Below are positions 1 through 8,980 of a stretch of 64,000 bases of DNA, in pieces; the first letter of the stretch is position 1; every line of letters begins with the position of its first letter. Below the pieces are notes generated by a model that ran no database searches, had not been told where the DNA came from, and was given only the letters and a program-made list of their open reading frames with translations. Origin of the DNA: Sphingobacterium lactis (GTDB lineage Bacteria > Bacteroidota > Bacteroidia > Sphingobacteriales > Sphingobacteriaceae); contig NZ_CP049246.1 in NCBI RefSeq assembly GCF_011046555.1, positions 3,966,189 through 4,030,188 on the forward strand, written 5' to 3'. The position numbers were made by a program, and so were the translations under genes.

Positions 1-81
1 ATTAAGAAAGATTGGTTATTCATAATTTAAGAGTAAGAAACCTAAACCATGAAAAGGGGTGACAAGAAATTTAATATTTTT

Positions 82-615
82 TTAACAGAAATATAAAGTT
101 AGAAACAGGACCATGAATTCAGGGTTCAAATTCTGGCGGATAACCTTCAATGCCCGCTGTTTTTGGGTCTTTACGGTATTGATGGAAATGTGCAATTCAT
201 CAGCTACCTGTTGGTTGGAAAGTTCCTCCATGTAACTGAGGTGGAAGACTTGCCGGCAGCCGGTAGGAAGGGTCGACAAAATCCTGTTCAATTCCGCATA
301 GAATTCTGCAGTGATGATCTTCCGGTCATAATCTGCTTCTTCCAATTCGGTCAATCCCAAACGACTGAAATATTTATCGACAACTTTCTGATGGCGGCTT
401 CTATTGAAAACGGCATTCCGGATACTGGAATAGAGAAAAGCTTTAATTGATTGTTCTTCATTCGCCACCTCATCCCTATGGTTCCAATATGCCGTAAAGG
501 CATCTTGAACAAGATCCTCCGCAACATCAGTGTCCTTTACCATATCCCACGCGTAATAGCACAGGGCTTTATAGTATTTGCCGAACAACTCTCTATCGAT
601 ATTGATATTACTCAT
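82..615 (-). CDS. ECF RNA polymerase sigma factor (FecI/Bacteroidota type)
   Basis: A 177-residue sigma-70 factor of the extracytoplasmic type that directs RNA polymerase to a small set of promoters. Region 2 is visible in EDLVQDAFTAYWNHRD (about residues 35-50), and region 4 ends in a helix-turn-helix (LSNQQVADELHISINTVKTQ). I take the ATG at 615, which gives MSNINIDREL; a longer reading adds 23 residues unlike the family. In Bacteroidota such genes usually sit upstream of a FecR-like anti-sigma gene and a SusC/SusD pair. Here the gene reads towards the left edge, so a partner could lie outside the window. The last residues are hydrophobic (FMVLFLTLYFC), which is unusual for a soluble factor. 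Confidence 0.9.
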   Translation of the reverse strand: MSNINIDRELFGKYYKALCYYAWDMVKDTDVAEDLVQDAFTAYWNHRDEVANEEQSIKAFLYSSIRNAVFNRSRHQKVVDKYFSRLGLTELEEADYDRKIITAEFYAELNRILSTLPTGCRQVFHLSYMEELSNQQVADELHISINTVKTQKQRALKVIRQNLNPEFMVLFLTLYFC

Positions 616-999
616 CTTTAGGTAACTAGCGCGATTAAATAAAACGAATTGGTTTTTGTGGATAATCCGCCAACAATATCTCAAAAAGAATTTTAAAATA
701 AAAATAATTTTAACTTGATATTCTTAAAATTAGCCCGATTTTACGGAAACTTTAAACCATTTTGGATAGTTAATGTTTAGCATCGGTAAAATATAATTTT
801 CAAAAGAACAGATTTACCAAAATTTACTAGAATAAAAAACTCGATTCTTAAAATGTAATGTTATAGCGGAACATGAACAGCTTAAACTTATCCCTAAAAA
901 TTATTTTCAAATAAGTAGCTTAACTTTTACTTGGCAAATAAAACTAATAACACAAACTTGAGGAAATTTAAGGGATCGGTTAGTCCAGAGGGATCCCTT
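616..999. other. Intergenic, AT-rich
   Basis: No plausible gene is seen. An 8-bp inverted repeat (AAGGGATC ... GATCCCTT, 970-999) directly follows the stop of the Crp-type gene and may serve as its terminator, although the U-run is poor. The rest should hold the promoter of the sigma-factor gene, but I could not find a clear TAnnTTTG box. Confidence 0.4.
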
Positions 1000-1584
1000 C
1001 TATCCTTTTTTAGCGATTTCCCTTCTGATCCTACTCAGCGATTGCGGTGTAATTTTCAAGTAGGAAGCTATAAAATGTTGCGGAATATGCAGAGCGAGAT
1101 CGGGATAGCGACTTAAAAATTCCCGGTACTTGGTTTTTGCATCGCCAAAGTTCAAGAAATCATTATCCTTGATCTTATTCAATAAGGTTGCTTCTGTAAT
1201 GGTCTTTAGGAAAATAAAGAAATTGGGAATTTCTTCCGTCAGTTTATTGATGACAGTTTTTCGTATCGCATAGATTTCCGAATCGACGACGGCCTGCAGT
1301 GCCTCGGAAGATGGAATTCCGGAATAATAACTCTCCAGATCCGTGAAAAATTGGTTTTCCCTGAAAAAGTACTTCGTGACCTCATTTCCATCCCGGTCCG
1401 GTTTATAGATCCGCACGATGCCCTTTTCGACAAATCCAATTTCCTGCGCAACCTCACCATATTCCAAGAAATAATCCTCCGACCTATATACCCGCACCTG
1501 GAAATGTTCAAGGATAATGGCGATATCTCTTTCCGATAAAATGGCTCCAAAGCCTAACATTGCTTTTAATCTGTCCATGATCAT
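1000..1584 (-). CDS. Crp/Fnr family transcriptional regulator
   Basis: A 194-residue regulator with an N-terminal cyclic-nucleotide-binding-like barrel (YFLEYGEVAQEIGFVEKGIVR) and a C-terminal helix-turn-helix segment (IPQHFIASYLKITPQSLSRI). The pattern is typical of the Bacteroidota Crp-like regulators that do not necessarily bind cAMP. The start ATG at 1584 overlaps the stop of the upstream epimerase gene in an ATGA arrangement, which suggests translational coupling; a second ATG lies two codons in. The regulator probably controls this operon or neighbouring genes, but its targets cannot be read from the sequence. Confidence 0.85.
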   Translation of the reverse strand: MIMDRLKAMLGFGAILSERDIAIILEHFQVRVYRSEDYFLEYGEVAQEIGFVEKGIVRIYKPDRDGNEVTKYFFRENQFFTDLESYYSGIPSSEALQAVVDSEIYAIRKTVINKLTEEIPNFFIFLKTITEATLLNKIKDNDFLNFGDAKTKYREFLSRYPDLALHIPQHFIASYLKITPQSLSRIRREIAKKG

Positions 1585-2618
1585 TGTACGATTTTCAAAT
1601 CCAGGACGCTTTTTGCACAGGAAATTATGGCATCCGATGGCGATCCTGGATTCCACCCAAGTTCCTTAACTGCCCGATCACCCCTAACCTTTCTCGTTTT
1701 GCCCAAATCCAGGAGCACCGGTTTTAGGGACGGTTCAAAAACAGCCAATAGTTTCGCCAAAAAATTCGGCATCTCCCTAGTGCTGATCTTTCTGTTCGGG
1801 TAATGGTGCTTAAGCGTAGCTGCGATTTCCTTCATGGTCATGGGGCCCGCGGTTGCCATAAAACGCTGGCCATCGGCATGAGGAGCTTCCATACTGAGCA
1901 CCAACAATTTCGCTACCGCTCGAACATCCACAATTTCGAAGCCAATATGGGGCATGGCTGGCATTTTTCCTGCCAATATTTTGACAACGATATTGGCAGA
2001 AGTACCATAATCATTCTCCAGAACCGGACCCAACATCGCGCCAGGCAGAACACTCACCAGCTCCATGCCTCTGCCAGTACGCTCCACAAAATCCCAAGCT
2101 GCTTTTTCCGCTAATGTTTTACTCCGGAAATAAGGTTCGGTATCCTGAAGGTTGGTGACATCCGTCCAATCCTTTTCGGTGAACACCTTTGCGAGTTCTG
2201 CTTCCTTTTTCCCATAAACTACCGCTGCGATCGATGAGACCAGGACGACCCTTTTCACACCATTGGCTGCCGCAGCTTCCAGCACATGCAGTGTCCCTTG
2301 CTTCGCGGGAACGATCAGTTCGTTCTCATCCTTGGGCAGTTCCCGAGGAAACGGCGAGGCTACATGAACTACATAATCCATTCCTTTGGTCAGTGACTTC
2401 CATACCTCCGCATCCAAGAGCTCCGCTTCCGCAAATTGCAACCGATCAGCATGTGGCGTATGCTGGGCAATAACCTCACGTATACTTTCTGCACGATTCA
2501 TATCGCGCAGCGTACCGATAACCCTATAGCCTTTATTCAACAGGGCGATCGCTGTATGCGAGCCCAAAAATCCACTAATCCCAGTCAGCAGTACATTCTT
2601 ATTGATGAAATTTTCCAT
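1581..2618 (-). CDS. NAD(P)-dependent epimerase/reductase, extended SDR
   Basis: A 345-residue extended short-chain dehydrogenase of the dihydroflavonol-4-reductase-like group. The Rossmann motif is GISGFLGSH near residue 13, and the active-site pair appears as YFRSK with an upstream serine in VLVSSIAAV. The family reduces or epimerises aldehydes, ketones or sugar nucleotides with NAD(P)H; the substrate cannot be inferred. The gene ends in a 4-base overlap with the Crp-type regulator. Upstream lies one copy of a 134-bp repeat. Before the cassette at 2760-6652 arrived, this gene was probably next to the glyoxalase-like gene now at 6719. Confidence 0.85.
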   Translation of the reverse strand: MENFINKNVLLTGISGFLGSHTAIALLNKGYRVIGTLRDMNRAESIREVIAQHTPHADRLQFAEAELLDAEVWKSLTKGMDYVVHVASPFPRELPKDENELIVPAKQGTLHVLEAAAANGVKRVVLVSSIAAVVYGKKEAELAKVFTEKDWTDVTNLQDTEPYFRSKTLAEKAAWDFVERTGRGMELVSVLPGAMLGPVLENDYGTSANIVVKILAGKMPAMPHIGFEIVDVRAVAKLLVLSMEAPHADGQRFMATAGPMTMKEIAATLKHHYPNRKISTREMPNFLAKLLAVFEPSLKPVLLDLGKTRKVRGDRAVKELGWNPGSPSDAIISCAKSVLDLKIVQ

Positions 2619-2625
2619 GTCCTTA

Positions 2626-2759
2626 TGTCTTGTTTACACAAAGAACAGGAATGGCCATTGGACGGCAATTACCATTTGGTAAAAAAACAAACTACTGTGC
2701 TTCGCCGAAAGTGATGAGATTGCTGTCGGGATCAAGAATGGAGAATTCTTTCTGTCCCC
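2626..2759. repeat. Left copy of 134-bp direct repeat
   Basis: Positions 2626-2759 match 6653-6786 at all but two of 134 bases (differences at 2698 and 2715). The sequence contains the last 68 bases of the glyoxalase-like gene plus its downstream spacer. The right copy belongs to the intact gene, so this copy is a duplicated fragment. It is broken exactly where the AT-rich cassette begins (2760). Confidence 0.95.
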
Positions 2760-3042
2760 TATTTGTTTAGAACAAATTGACCTTCATAACTCATAACCCA
2801 CACTAAAATTATTCGAGCTTACAATTTATACGTGAGATTGAGAAAAACCTAAAAGTTAGGCTAATAAATTCCTCAAGTAAACCAATTAGAGGTTAACAGA
2901 AATTTCAACAGCTTATTTATAAATAAAATTTTTAGGATGATTAAAAACAAAAAGTATATATTTATATCATTAACCATTAATAAAGTCACACCACCAATTA
3001 TTGAAAAATTAAGTTGAATTTTTTGATTATAAAGGATAAACT

Positions 3043-3945
3043 ATGAATAGACTTTTTCCTAAATTATTTGTATTTAGAATCCAAATTATTGTCTTTTTAT
3101 TCATCAGTATTAAACAAAATACATGCTTAGCTCAAAATGTCATTTCAAAAGTTTACTATGAATTTGAGCATGTTGATGATAGAAACCAACCTGAAAATCC
3201 GCATAGAGAAGATCTTGTAGTTTACCTAACTCAAGAAGCCACAATTCAAAAAAATGTGACGACATTAGCTATACGGGAAGCCGTTAATGATTTTATATTT
3301 AATCCTAATAGACAAGTTAATTCAAATGGTGCTGCAGTATTAAATCTTCCAACCATACAAAAAAATATTTCAAAGTATGAGTATTATCATAACTTTAAAA
3401 ACCGTCAAAGCTTTCTATTTAGTCATTTATTTGATACTTATTATGTCATTGAAGATGCATTCCCGGATTTAGCATGGGAACTTCTCGATGGCACAAAAAA
3501 AATAGGTGGATTCGATTGTCAATTAGCAAAATCAAATTTTGGAGGACGACTCTATTACGCATGGTTCACCACAGAAATACCCTACCCCTATGGTCCATGG
3601 AAACTACTTGGCTTGCCTGGATTAATCCTCGAAGCTTATGACGATAATAATGAGGTTTCCTGGAAATTCAACAAATTTGAATTAGTAGATAGTCAAAATG
3701 AGGAGCAGATTATATCTCCAAAAGACGGGATTATCACAACCAAAGAAAAATTCGAAAAAACTTTTAATTCGGTTAAAAAAAATCCTATTGCCGCCAGGAA
3801 AGCTGCCGTATCTTCCGCTAAAGCTTCAGGGGCATTTGGTTTAAAATTAGACAATTCAATCATTACAGAATATTCGGTTGGACACCAAAAAAGAGAGGGA
3901 TTTAAAGAGAAAGTATTAAATAATCCGATTGAAATTGGTAAATAA
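3043..3945 (+). CDS. GLPGLI family protein
   Basis: A 300-residue exported protein with an N-terminal hydrophobic segment ending near CLAQN. It carries the family signature LLGLPGLILEAYDDNN in the middle, so it belongs to the GLPGLI family of Bacteroidota (function unknown). A ribosome-binding-like AAAGGATAA lies just before the ATG. The gene ends 8 bases before a TonB-receptor-like gene, and this pairing is common for the family. Both genes are visibly richer in A and T than the flanking DNA and are bracketed by a 134-bp repeat, which points to acquisition as a unit. The role is probably envelope-associated; nothing in the sequence shows an enzyme active site. Confidence 0.88.
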   Translation: MNRLFPKLFVFRIQIIVFLFISIKQNTCLAQNVISKVYYEFEHVDDRNQPENPHREDLVVYLTQEATIQKNVTTLAIREAVNDFIFNPNRQVNSNGAAVLNLPTIQKNISKYEYYHNFKNRQSFLFSHLFDTYYVIEDAFPDLAWELLDGTKKIGGFDCQLAKSNFGGRLYYAWFTTEIPYPYGPWKLLGLPGLILEAYDDNNEVSWKFNKFELVDSQNEEQIISPKDGIITTKEKFEKTFNSVKKNPIAARKAAVSSAKASGAFGLKLDNSIITEYSVGHQKREGFKEKVLNNPIEIGK

Positions 3946-3953
3946 TTGATTTG

Positions 3954-6632
3954 ATGATTTACTTGTTTCGGATTATTACAATTATATATCTTGTTTTCTG
4001 GAGCTTATCAATATTTCCTCAAGAAAAACATGCTATTTCAGGAACAGTTAAAACAAATGAGAATGAACCCATATCATTTGCTACAATATCGATCAAGCCT
4101 ATTGAAACTAATAAAATTATTAGTTTCACAACTTCCGATAGTCAGGGAAAATTCAAACTAGTATTAGCACAAAACATCTCCTTAAATAAGTTAGAGCTCC
4201 TGATATCCCATATAAATTATGGAAAGAAGCTTATTGCTTTTGATCCCGAACTATTTGAATACGAAATCATTTTAGAAAAAGAAGCTAATCTGATAGATAG
4301 TGTCCATATTAAAAGATTTGCGAAAATAAACCAAAAAGGAGATACACTTCATTATAACGTTGAAGGTTTTTCAAAAATTGAAGATCGAAATATTGGCGAT
4401 GTGTTAAAACGTATGCCTGGTTTTGAGGTAGCTGATAATGGAGAAATAAGGTTTAACAATAGGCCCATCTCAAATTTTTATATTGACGGAGATGACCTGT
4501 TGGGTGGAAAGTATGCCATAGGAAGTAAAACTATACCACATGATATTGTAAAAAACATTAATGTTTACACCAATCATGAGCATATAAAGGTGAATAAAGA
4601 CAAATATAATTCAAATGAAGTAGCAATAAATTTAGAAATAAAAGAAGATGCCAAAACTAAATTAAATGGAATGACTAAAGTTGGTATTGGTACACCGGTA
4701 AAGTATGACATTGAAATCAATACACTTCTGCTTAACAAGAAGATAAAAATGTTAAACTCGCTAAAAGGAAATAATGTTGGTGATGATTTGACTTTAGCAT
4801 TAACGGACTTATTAAGTGGCCCATCTGTACCAAGTAAGTTGGTTAGTTCTTCAACCGTTTCCTATCCTCCTATCCAGAGAAAACGCCATTTCATGAACAA
4901 TTCAGGTATGTTTACGGCCAATAATTCACATCGCTTCAAAAACGATTTATTCGTAAGAAGTAATATAAATACGCACATTCAAAACAGGAGAACTGAATTT
5001 GAAGGAATTAATAATTTTTTCATAGTCAATGACACTGTAACGCTTAGAGAAAGTCAATTTGGAAATAACCTCGCTAAAGGATTGGGGGTGGATATTTATG
5101 CAGAAATGAATAAATTAAATTTTTACCTGAAAAATGACTTCAAATTTAGCACAGAAGTCGAAAATGATTTATCTGACATAAACAATTCAGTCACGACATT
5201 TAATCAAACACTGAGGAGTAATTCGCATTTAATTTCCAATAATTTGCACTACATTCCTAAGTTGAAAAATCAAAATATTCTTAGCGTTAATTGGCAGCTT
5301 ACTAAAAAAAGAATGCCACAAGAAATATTATTTGACCCAAATATTTTTGAACCCATATTTTTTAATGAAATCTTATCGAATTCCCTAAATCAAAAATCAG
5401 GAAGGGATCTATTCTCTAATTCAGTAAATGCGGTTTATACTTTAAGAAATAAGAAAATACAACAGAATTATGGGGTAGAATTGGGTCATACCAGTCAACG
5501 CTTGTACTCAAAACTAAATAGCATTGATAGTTTAGGTATAGAAGCAAATTATCACGATGGGTTAGAAAATAATAATCTGAAATTAGGTGAATCAAATTTA
5601 AGCATCTATTCACGGTTTCGATACAAACACAAGAATTCGCAAGTAACGTTAAATATCCCTATTCGATATGCCTTTGTTAGGTATAAAGAAGAAAATCAAC
5701 ATAAAGAGGGAAACAAATCATTTTTGCTCATAGAGCCATATTTCGCCCTTGAACACCAAATTAATATTCAGGATAAAATAAATTTAAGCTATAATATAAA
5801 GCAGTCAATAAACGATATCAGGACTTTGTATCAGGGGCCTTTGATTCTTAATCATCGAACAATTCAACAAAATAGTGGATTTAAGATTTGGAGTCGTAAG
5901 ACGCATAGCTTCTTGCTTGATTATTCGATAAAGCGGCCTCTAAAAATGGTATTTGCCAATATTGCGGGTAATTATTCTATTGCAAGCAGTGACATATTGA
6001 ATACAGTTGTGTTTGAAAACAATGTTCAAAAGCATTTGCAAATTGATTACGCAAACCAAGTGAAATCTGCATCTGTGTATGCGAACATAAGTAAATACCT
6101 TTTTTCCTTGGCTTCAACAATATCCCTTAAGACCGGATGGAATGGTATAAAAATGGAAAATTTTTACAATAATGAATTATATCATTTTAGTAATGATAAT
6201 TATACCTTGTCAACGTCTCTGGATTTTCAACTGTTTAAAGTTTTAGATGTGGCTCAAAAATTTGATTTAAATTATTTCAAAACAGAATCTCGTCCTCATT
6301 CAGCAAAAGATAAGATCACCAAATTTAATGCGAATCAAATCAAAAGTTCGACTAGTTTAACATTTTCAACCTCAAAAATATTTTATTTGAAAGCGTTAAT
6401 TGAATCCATATACTTAAACCAAAAATCATCTGATGCCTTTAATTATTATTTCGTAGACTTTTCTGCCAACTGGAAATTCCCTAAATTAAGTTCAGAATTA
6501 GAATTAATTGTTAACAACATCTTTAATAAAAAAAATTATAATACTTTTTCCATTCATAATAACGGCTATATTCAGAATTCTTACCTAATTAACCCTAGAA
6601 TTAGCATGATAAAATATGTATTCAATTTCTGA
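3954..6632 (+). CDS. TonB-receptor-like outer membrane protein with carboxypeptidase-regulatory domain
   Basis: About 892 residues. After a signal segment (IIYLVFWSLSIFPQ) comes a CarboxypepD-regulatory-like beta domain beginning near ISGTVKTNENEPISFATI. A plug-like domain follows (DVLKRMPGFEVADNGEIRF, then NFYIDGDDLLGG), and the rest is a long C-terminal beta barrel ending in YVFNF, a terminal aromatic typical of outer-membrane barrels. I take ATG 3954; the longer frame opens with TTG at 3951. The gene probably shares a transcript with the GLPGLI gene. The ligand is unknown. An obvious TonB box was not identified, so it may be a barrel of the receptor superfamily without import function. Confidence 0.85.
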   Translation: MIYLFRIITIIYLVFWSLSIFPQEKHAISGTVKTNENEPISFATISIKPIETNKIISFTTSDSQGKFKLVLAQNISLNKLELLISHINYGKKLIAFDPELFEYEIILEKEANLIDSVHIKRFAKINQKGDTLHYNVEGFSKIEDRNIGDVLKRMPGFEVADNGEIRFNNRPISNFYIDGDDLLGGKYAIGSKTIPHDIVKNINVYTNHEHIKVNKDKYNSNEVAINLEIKEDAKTKLNGMTKVGIGTPVKYDIEINTLLLNKKIKMLNSLKGNNVGDDLTLALTDLLSGPSVPSKLVSSSTVSYPPIQRKRHFMNNSGMFTANNSHRFKNDLFVRSNINTHIQNRRTEFEGINNFFIVNDTVTLRESQFGNNLAKGLGVDIYAEMNKLNFYLKNDFKFSTEVENDLSDINNSVTTFNQTLRSNSHLISNNLHYIPKLKNQNILSVNWQLTKKRMPQEILFDPNIFEPIFFNEILSNSLNQKSGRDLFSNSVNAVYTLRNKKIQQNYGVELGHTSQRLYSKLNSIDSLGIEANYHDGLENNNLKLGESNLSIYSRFRYKHKNSQVTLNIPIRYAFVRYKEENQHKEGNKSFLLIEPYFALEHQINIQDKINLSYNIKQSINDIRTLYQGPLILNHRTIQQNSGFKIWSRKTHSFLLDYSIKRPLKMVFANIAGNYSIASSDILNTVVFENNVQKHLQIDYANQVKSASVYANISKYLFSLASTISLKTGWNGIKMENFYNNELYHFSNDNYTLSTSLDFQLFKVLDVAQKFDLNYFKTESRPHSAKDKITKFNANQIKSSTSLTFSTSKIFYLKALIESIYLNQKSSDAFNYYFVDFSANWKFPKLSSELELIVNNIFNKKNYNTFSIHNNGYIQNSYLINPRISMIKYVFNF

Positions 6633-6652
6633 TTGAACCAAGAATGTAGCCT

Positions 6653-6786
6653 TGTCTTGTTTACACAAAGAACAGGAATGGCCATTGGACGGCAATTACC
6701 ATTTGGTAAAAAAACAAACTACTGCGCTTCGCCGAAAGTGATAAGATTGCTGTCGGGATCAAGAATGGAGAATTCTTTCTGTCCCC
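6653..6786. repeat. Right copy of 134-bp direct repeat
   Basis: Nearly identical (132 of 134) to 2626-2759. It spans the spacer and the last 68 bases of the intact glyoxalase-like gene, so it is the original of the pair. The two copies border the 3.9-kb cassette at 2760-6652. Confidence 0.95.
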
Positions 6787-7075
6787 ACGGTTTGACAGCG
6801 AGATTACCATTGGGATGGATCTTCACATCGCGGGTCAGAAAATCTTGATAGAGCTCATCGATCCGATCGGTGCGGATATACACCTGGCCATAGTTTTCCA
6901 ACGGATCCAGCTCCTGAAACGAAAAGAAATGCAATTCCACATGGTCTTTCTTCAGGATAAGGTAACTTTCGAAATCTTCGCGTCCGGCCTCCGAAAAACC
7001 CAATTCGATGATGTAAAATGATTTTGTCGCCAGCTTATCCCGCATGGGTAGCTTTGGGCAAATTGATGTCAGCAT
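6719..7075 (-). CDS. Glyoxalase/bleomycin-resistance (VOC) family protein
   Basis: A 118-residue single-domain protein of the vicinal oxygen chelate fold. It resembles small bleomycin-resistance or lactoylglutathione-lyase-like proteins: FYIIELGFSE near the N-terminus, a central VELHFFSFQEL segment, and the C-terminal NPN-like strand EFSILDPDSNLITFGEA. Such proteins bind a metal or a ligand in a dimer cleft; the substrate is unknown. The final 22 codons and the downstream spacer are duplicated at 2626-2759, on the far side of the inserted cassette. The gene probably once lay about 70 bases upstream of the epimerase gene. Confidence 0.85.
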   Translation of the reverse strand: MLTSICPKLPMRDKLATKSFYIIELGFSEAGREDFESYLILKKDHVELHFFSFQELDPLENYGQVYIRTDRIDELYQDFLTRDVKIHPNGNLAVKPWGQKEFSILDPDSNLITFGEAQ

Positions 7076-7269
7076 AGTCTAAATCTTTACCAATAAAACG
7101 GGAAAATATAGAGAATGTTTTGCAACAGCTATCCCAAGACAAATAAATTGGAAACTGTCTCTTGTCTACCCAAAAGCTGATTAAGCATTTAAGATAAAAA
7201 AAATAGGATTTACCAGTAAATTTTCTATTAAATTAACGATAAACAAACCGTAAGTTAAAAAATCGCGTT

Positions 7270-8055
7270 ATGAAATCAAGTATCAACGGAGAAATGCTGC
7301 ACCTCCTTTTATTTTTAGCGCTGTGTGCTCCCCATTCACTATTTGCTCAATTCCGCCCAGCTATCGATATTCAAATAACACCCGGCGTGAGCGATGTCAG
7401 AAATTTTGGCTATGCCATGGATATTGATATTCATAATTTCGGAATGAGGACGTACGATGTTTCTTATGTGAATCATAATCAATCCTCATACATGATCAGT
7501 GCTGGTTTCGCCCTATCAGATCAGCTTTCGCGGCATAGCCACTTAGGGTGGCGGGCCGGATTGCACATTCGCAATGGAGGCTTTAATGTTTCCTCGGAAC
7601 TTTTAAATTTAACAGGAGATTACAGACCCGATGACCTATTGACCCTACCGCCCTTCAATACCAGCAAACGCATCGATTATTGGTCCCTGCATGCACCCAT
7701 TTCATTCACCTACCAACCTTTCGATAGACTTGGATTTTCATTAGGGCCCGATTTCTACTATCAATTGTCCGAAAACCCATCCTCTCCACGAACCTACGAA
7801 AACAGCAGGAATGGGTTATTGGGAAAGCACTTGGGAACATCATGGAACTACTACCCACAATACACCTATCCCTTTCAGGTTGGGGCACACATTGGCGCAT
7901 TTATGCCGATCGGCAACAAGTTTATGGTCGAAGTGCAGGCGTTTACTGATATAACTCCACGCTTGACCATCCATAAGCTGAACGGCATCAGTTATCGTTT
8001 CAGGGAAATGGGAGCCCATATTACAGTTTCCTATCGACTAAATCCCAAACATTGA
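7270..8055 (+). CDS. Outer membrane beta-barrel protein, unknown function
   Basis: A 261-residue protein with a signal segment (LLLFLALCAPHSLFAQ) followed by alternating aromatic and polar strands, for example HITVSYRLN at the C-terminus. This is the appearance of a small porin-like or PorT-like Bacteroidota barrel. It stands alone and converges with the cytolysin-like gene at 8101. No conserved catalytic motif is visible. Confidence 0.7.
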   Translation: MKSSINGEMLHLLLFLALCAPHSLFAQFRPAIDIQITPGVSDVRNFGYAMDIDIHNFGMRTYDVSYVNHNQSSYMISAGFALSDQLSRHSHLGWRAGLHIRNGGFNVSSELLNLTGDYRPDDLLTLPPFNTSKRIDYWSLHAPISFTYQPFDRLGFSLGPDFYYQLSENPSSPRTYENSRNGLLGKHLGTSWNYYPQYTYPFQVGAHIGAFMPIGNKFMVEVQAFTDITPRLTIHKLNGISYRFREMGAHITVSYRLNPKH

Positions 8056-8100
8056 TTGACGCAAAAAATCGTTCTCCCGACCCCTGCTCATCTACCTGTG

Positions 8101-8970
8101 TTAAAATTGATTCTCGAACATACTATGGTCCAAGAAATTGGCCGCACCAAAAGAAATAGGCACCCCATAATCTTTCAGGTCGAATTTCTTGCCCACGAAT
8201 TGCAGGGCATCCAGCAACGGATTTACTGTGTTCTGCGTTGCCCCTTCATTGTTTCCGATCTTGATGACACGAAAGGTGCAATTCGCCAGGATACGCTGTT
8301 CCTTTTCGCTCAGTGGCTTCTGTGCTACCGCCTGATTAAATGCCGGACGAACCACCTCTGGAGCCAGTGCTGACTCAATGATGACGATCGCTTTCCTGCC
8401 ATAGTTCAGGGAATTAATGTAGACCAGATCTTTCGCAGCTTCCTTATCCAATAAAGCCTGATTGACCTTAAATTGGCCAGTGGGTGGCAGGTCCATATCC
8501 ACTGTGAAGGCTATCCGCTCCAGTTGGAGAACAAAGGCGGATTTTTGTTTACGTCTCTTTTCAGAGAGAGCAAACCAATTGGCCACATTGATCTGTTGCC
8601 CAAAATATATCGGTAGCTGATTGTAATCCTGCAGTTCCGTAATGCCAGCACTGAAGGATACTTCCTGTGTCCCTACGCCTCCATTTTTCTGCACGGCGGC
8701 TTGAATCGCTTGGTTCATGGACTCCGAGTTTGACCGAACCCCCATACTGCGCACACCGGGAATGCTGAAGCTGACCTGCAGCTCATCCTGGATGATATCC
8801 AGCCTGCGGTAGGTATCGGTATTGATCGACTGCTTATCCAAGACCGCACCCAGATACAACTGTTCTGGGGCCTTAGCCGTTATCACTGTTGCTTTTCCTT
8901 GGCTGAAGGCTTCCAAGCAGACCATCAGTACAACAGTTAAAACAAAAATTTTCTTCTTCATTCTGCCCAT
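8101..8970 (-). CDS. Thiol-activated cytolysin (CDC)-like protein lacking domain 4
   Basis: A 289-residue protein with a cleavable signal peptide (FVLTVVLMVCLEAFSQ). Its body follows the order of segments in cholesterol-dependent cytolysins, as I recall perfringolysin O. LYLGAVLDKQSI matches LYPGAL...; FSIPGVRSMGV matches the SIDLPGM strand; AFTVDMDLPPTG matches YTVSAELPNNP. LNYGRKAIVIIES matches VAYGRTVYVKLET; TFRVIKIGNN matches TFTAVVLGG; VPISFGAANFLDHS matches YPISYTSTFLKDN. It stops there, so the membrane-binding domain 4 and its undecapeptide are absent. Start 8970 (MGRMKKK) or 8961 is chosen because the upstream partner gene ends at 8981. CDC-like proteins without the classical domain 4 are known in Bacteroidota; activity here is inference. 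Confidence 0.75.
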   Translation of the reverse strand: MGRMKKKIFVLTVVLMVCLEAFSQGKATVITAKAPEQLYLGAVLDKQSINTDTYRRLDIIQDELQVSFSIPGVRSMGVRSNSESMNQAIQAAVQKNGGVGTQEVSFSAGITELQDYNQLPIYFGQQINVANWFALSEKRRKQKSAFVLQLERIAFTVDMDLPPTGQFKVNQALLDKEAAKDLVYINSLNYGRKAIVIIESALAPEVVRPAFNQAVAQKPLSEKEQRILANCTFRVIKIGNNEGATQNTVNPLLDALQFVGKKFDLKDYGVPISFGAANFLDHSMFENQF

Positions 8971-8980
8971 AACTATCCGT

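Noticed and set aside
2436..2714. Plus-strand frames over the 134-bp repeat (here and at 6633-6848)
   Set aside because: They read the repeat, which is the antisense of the VOC gene's end, and have no support as genes.
2760..6652. Insertion sequence or transposon carrying the GLPGLI cassette
   Set aside because: No transposase or integrase gene and no terminal inverted repeats are seen; the flanking repeat is much longer than a target-site duplication.
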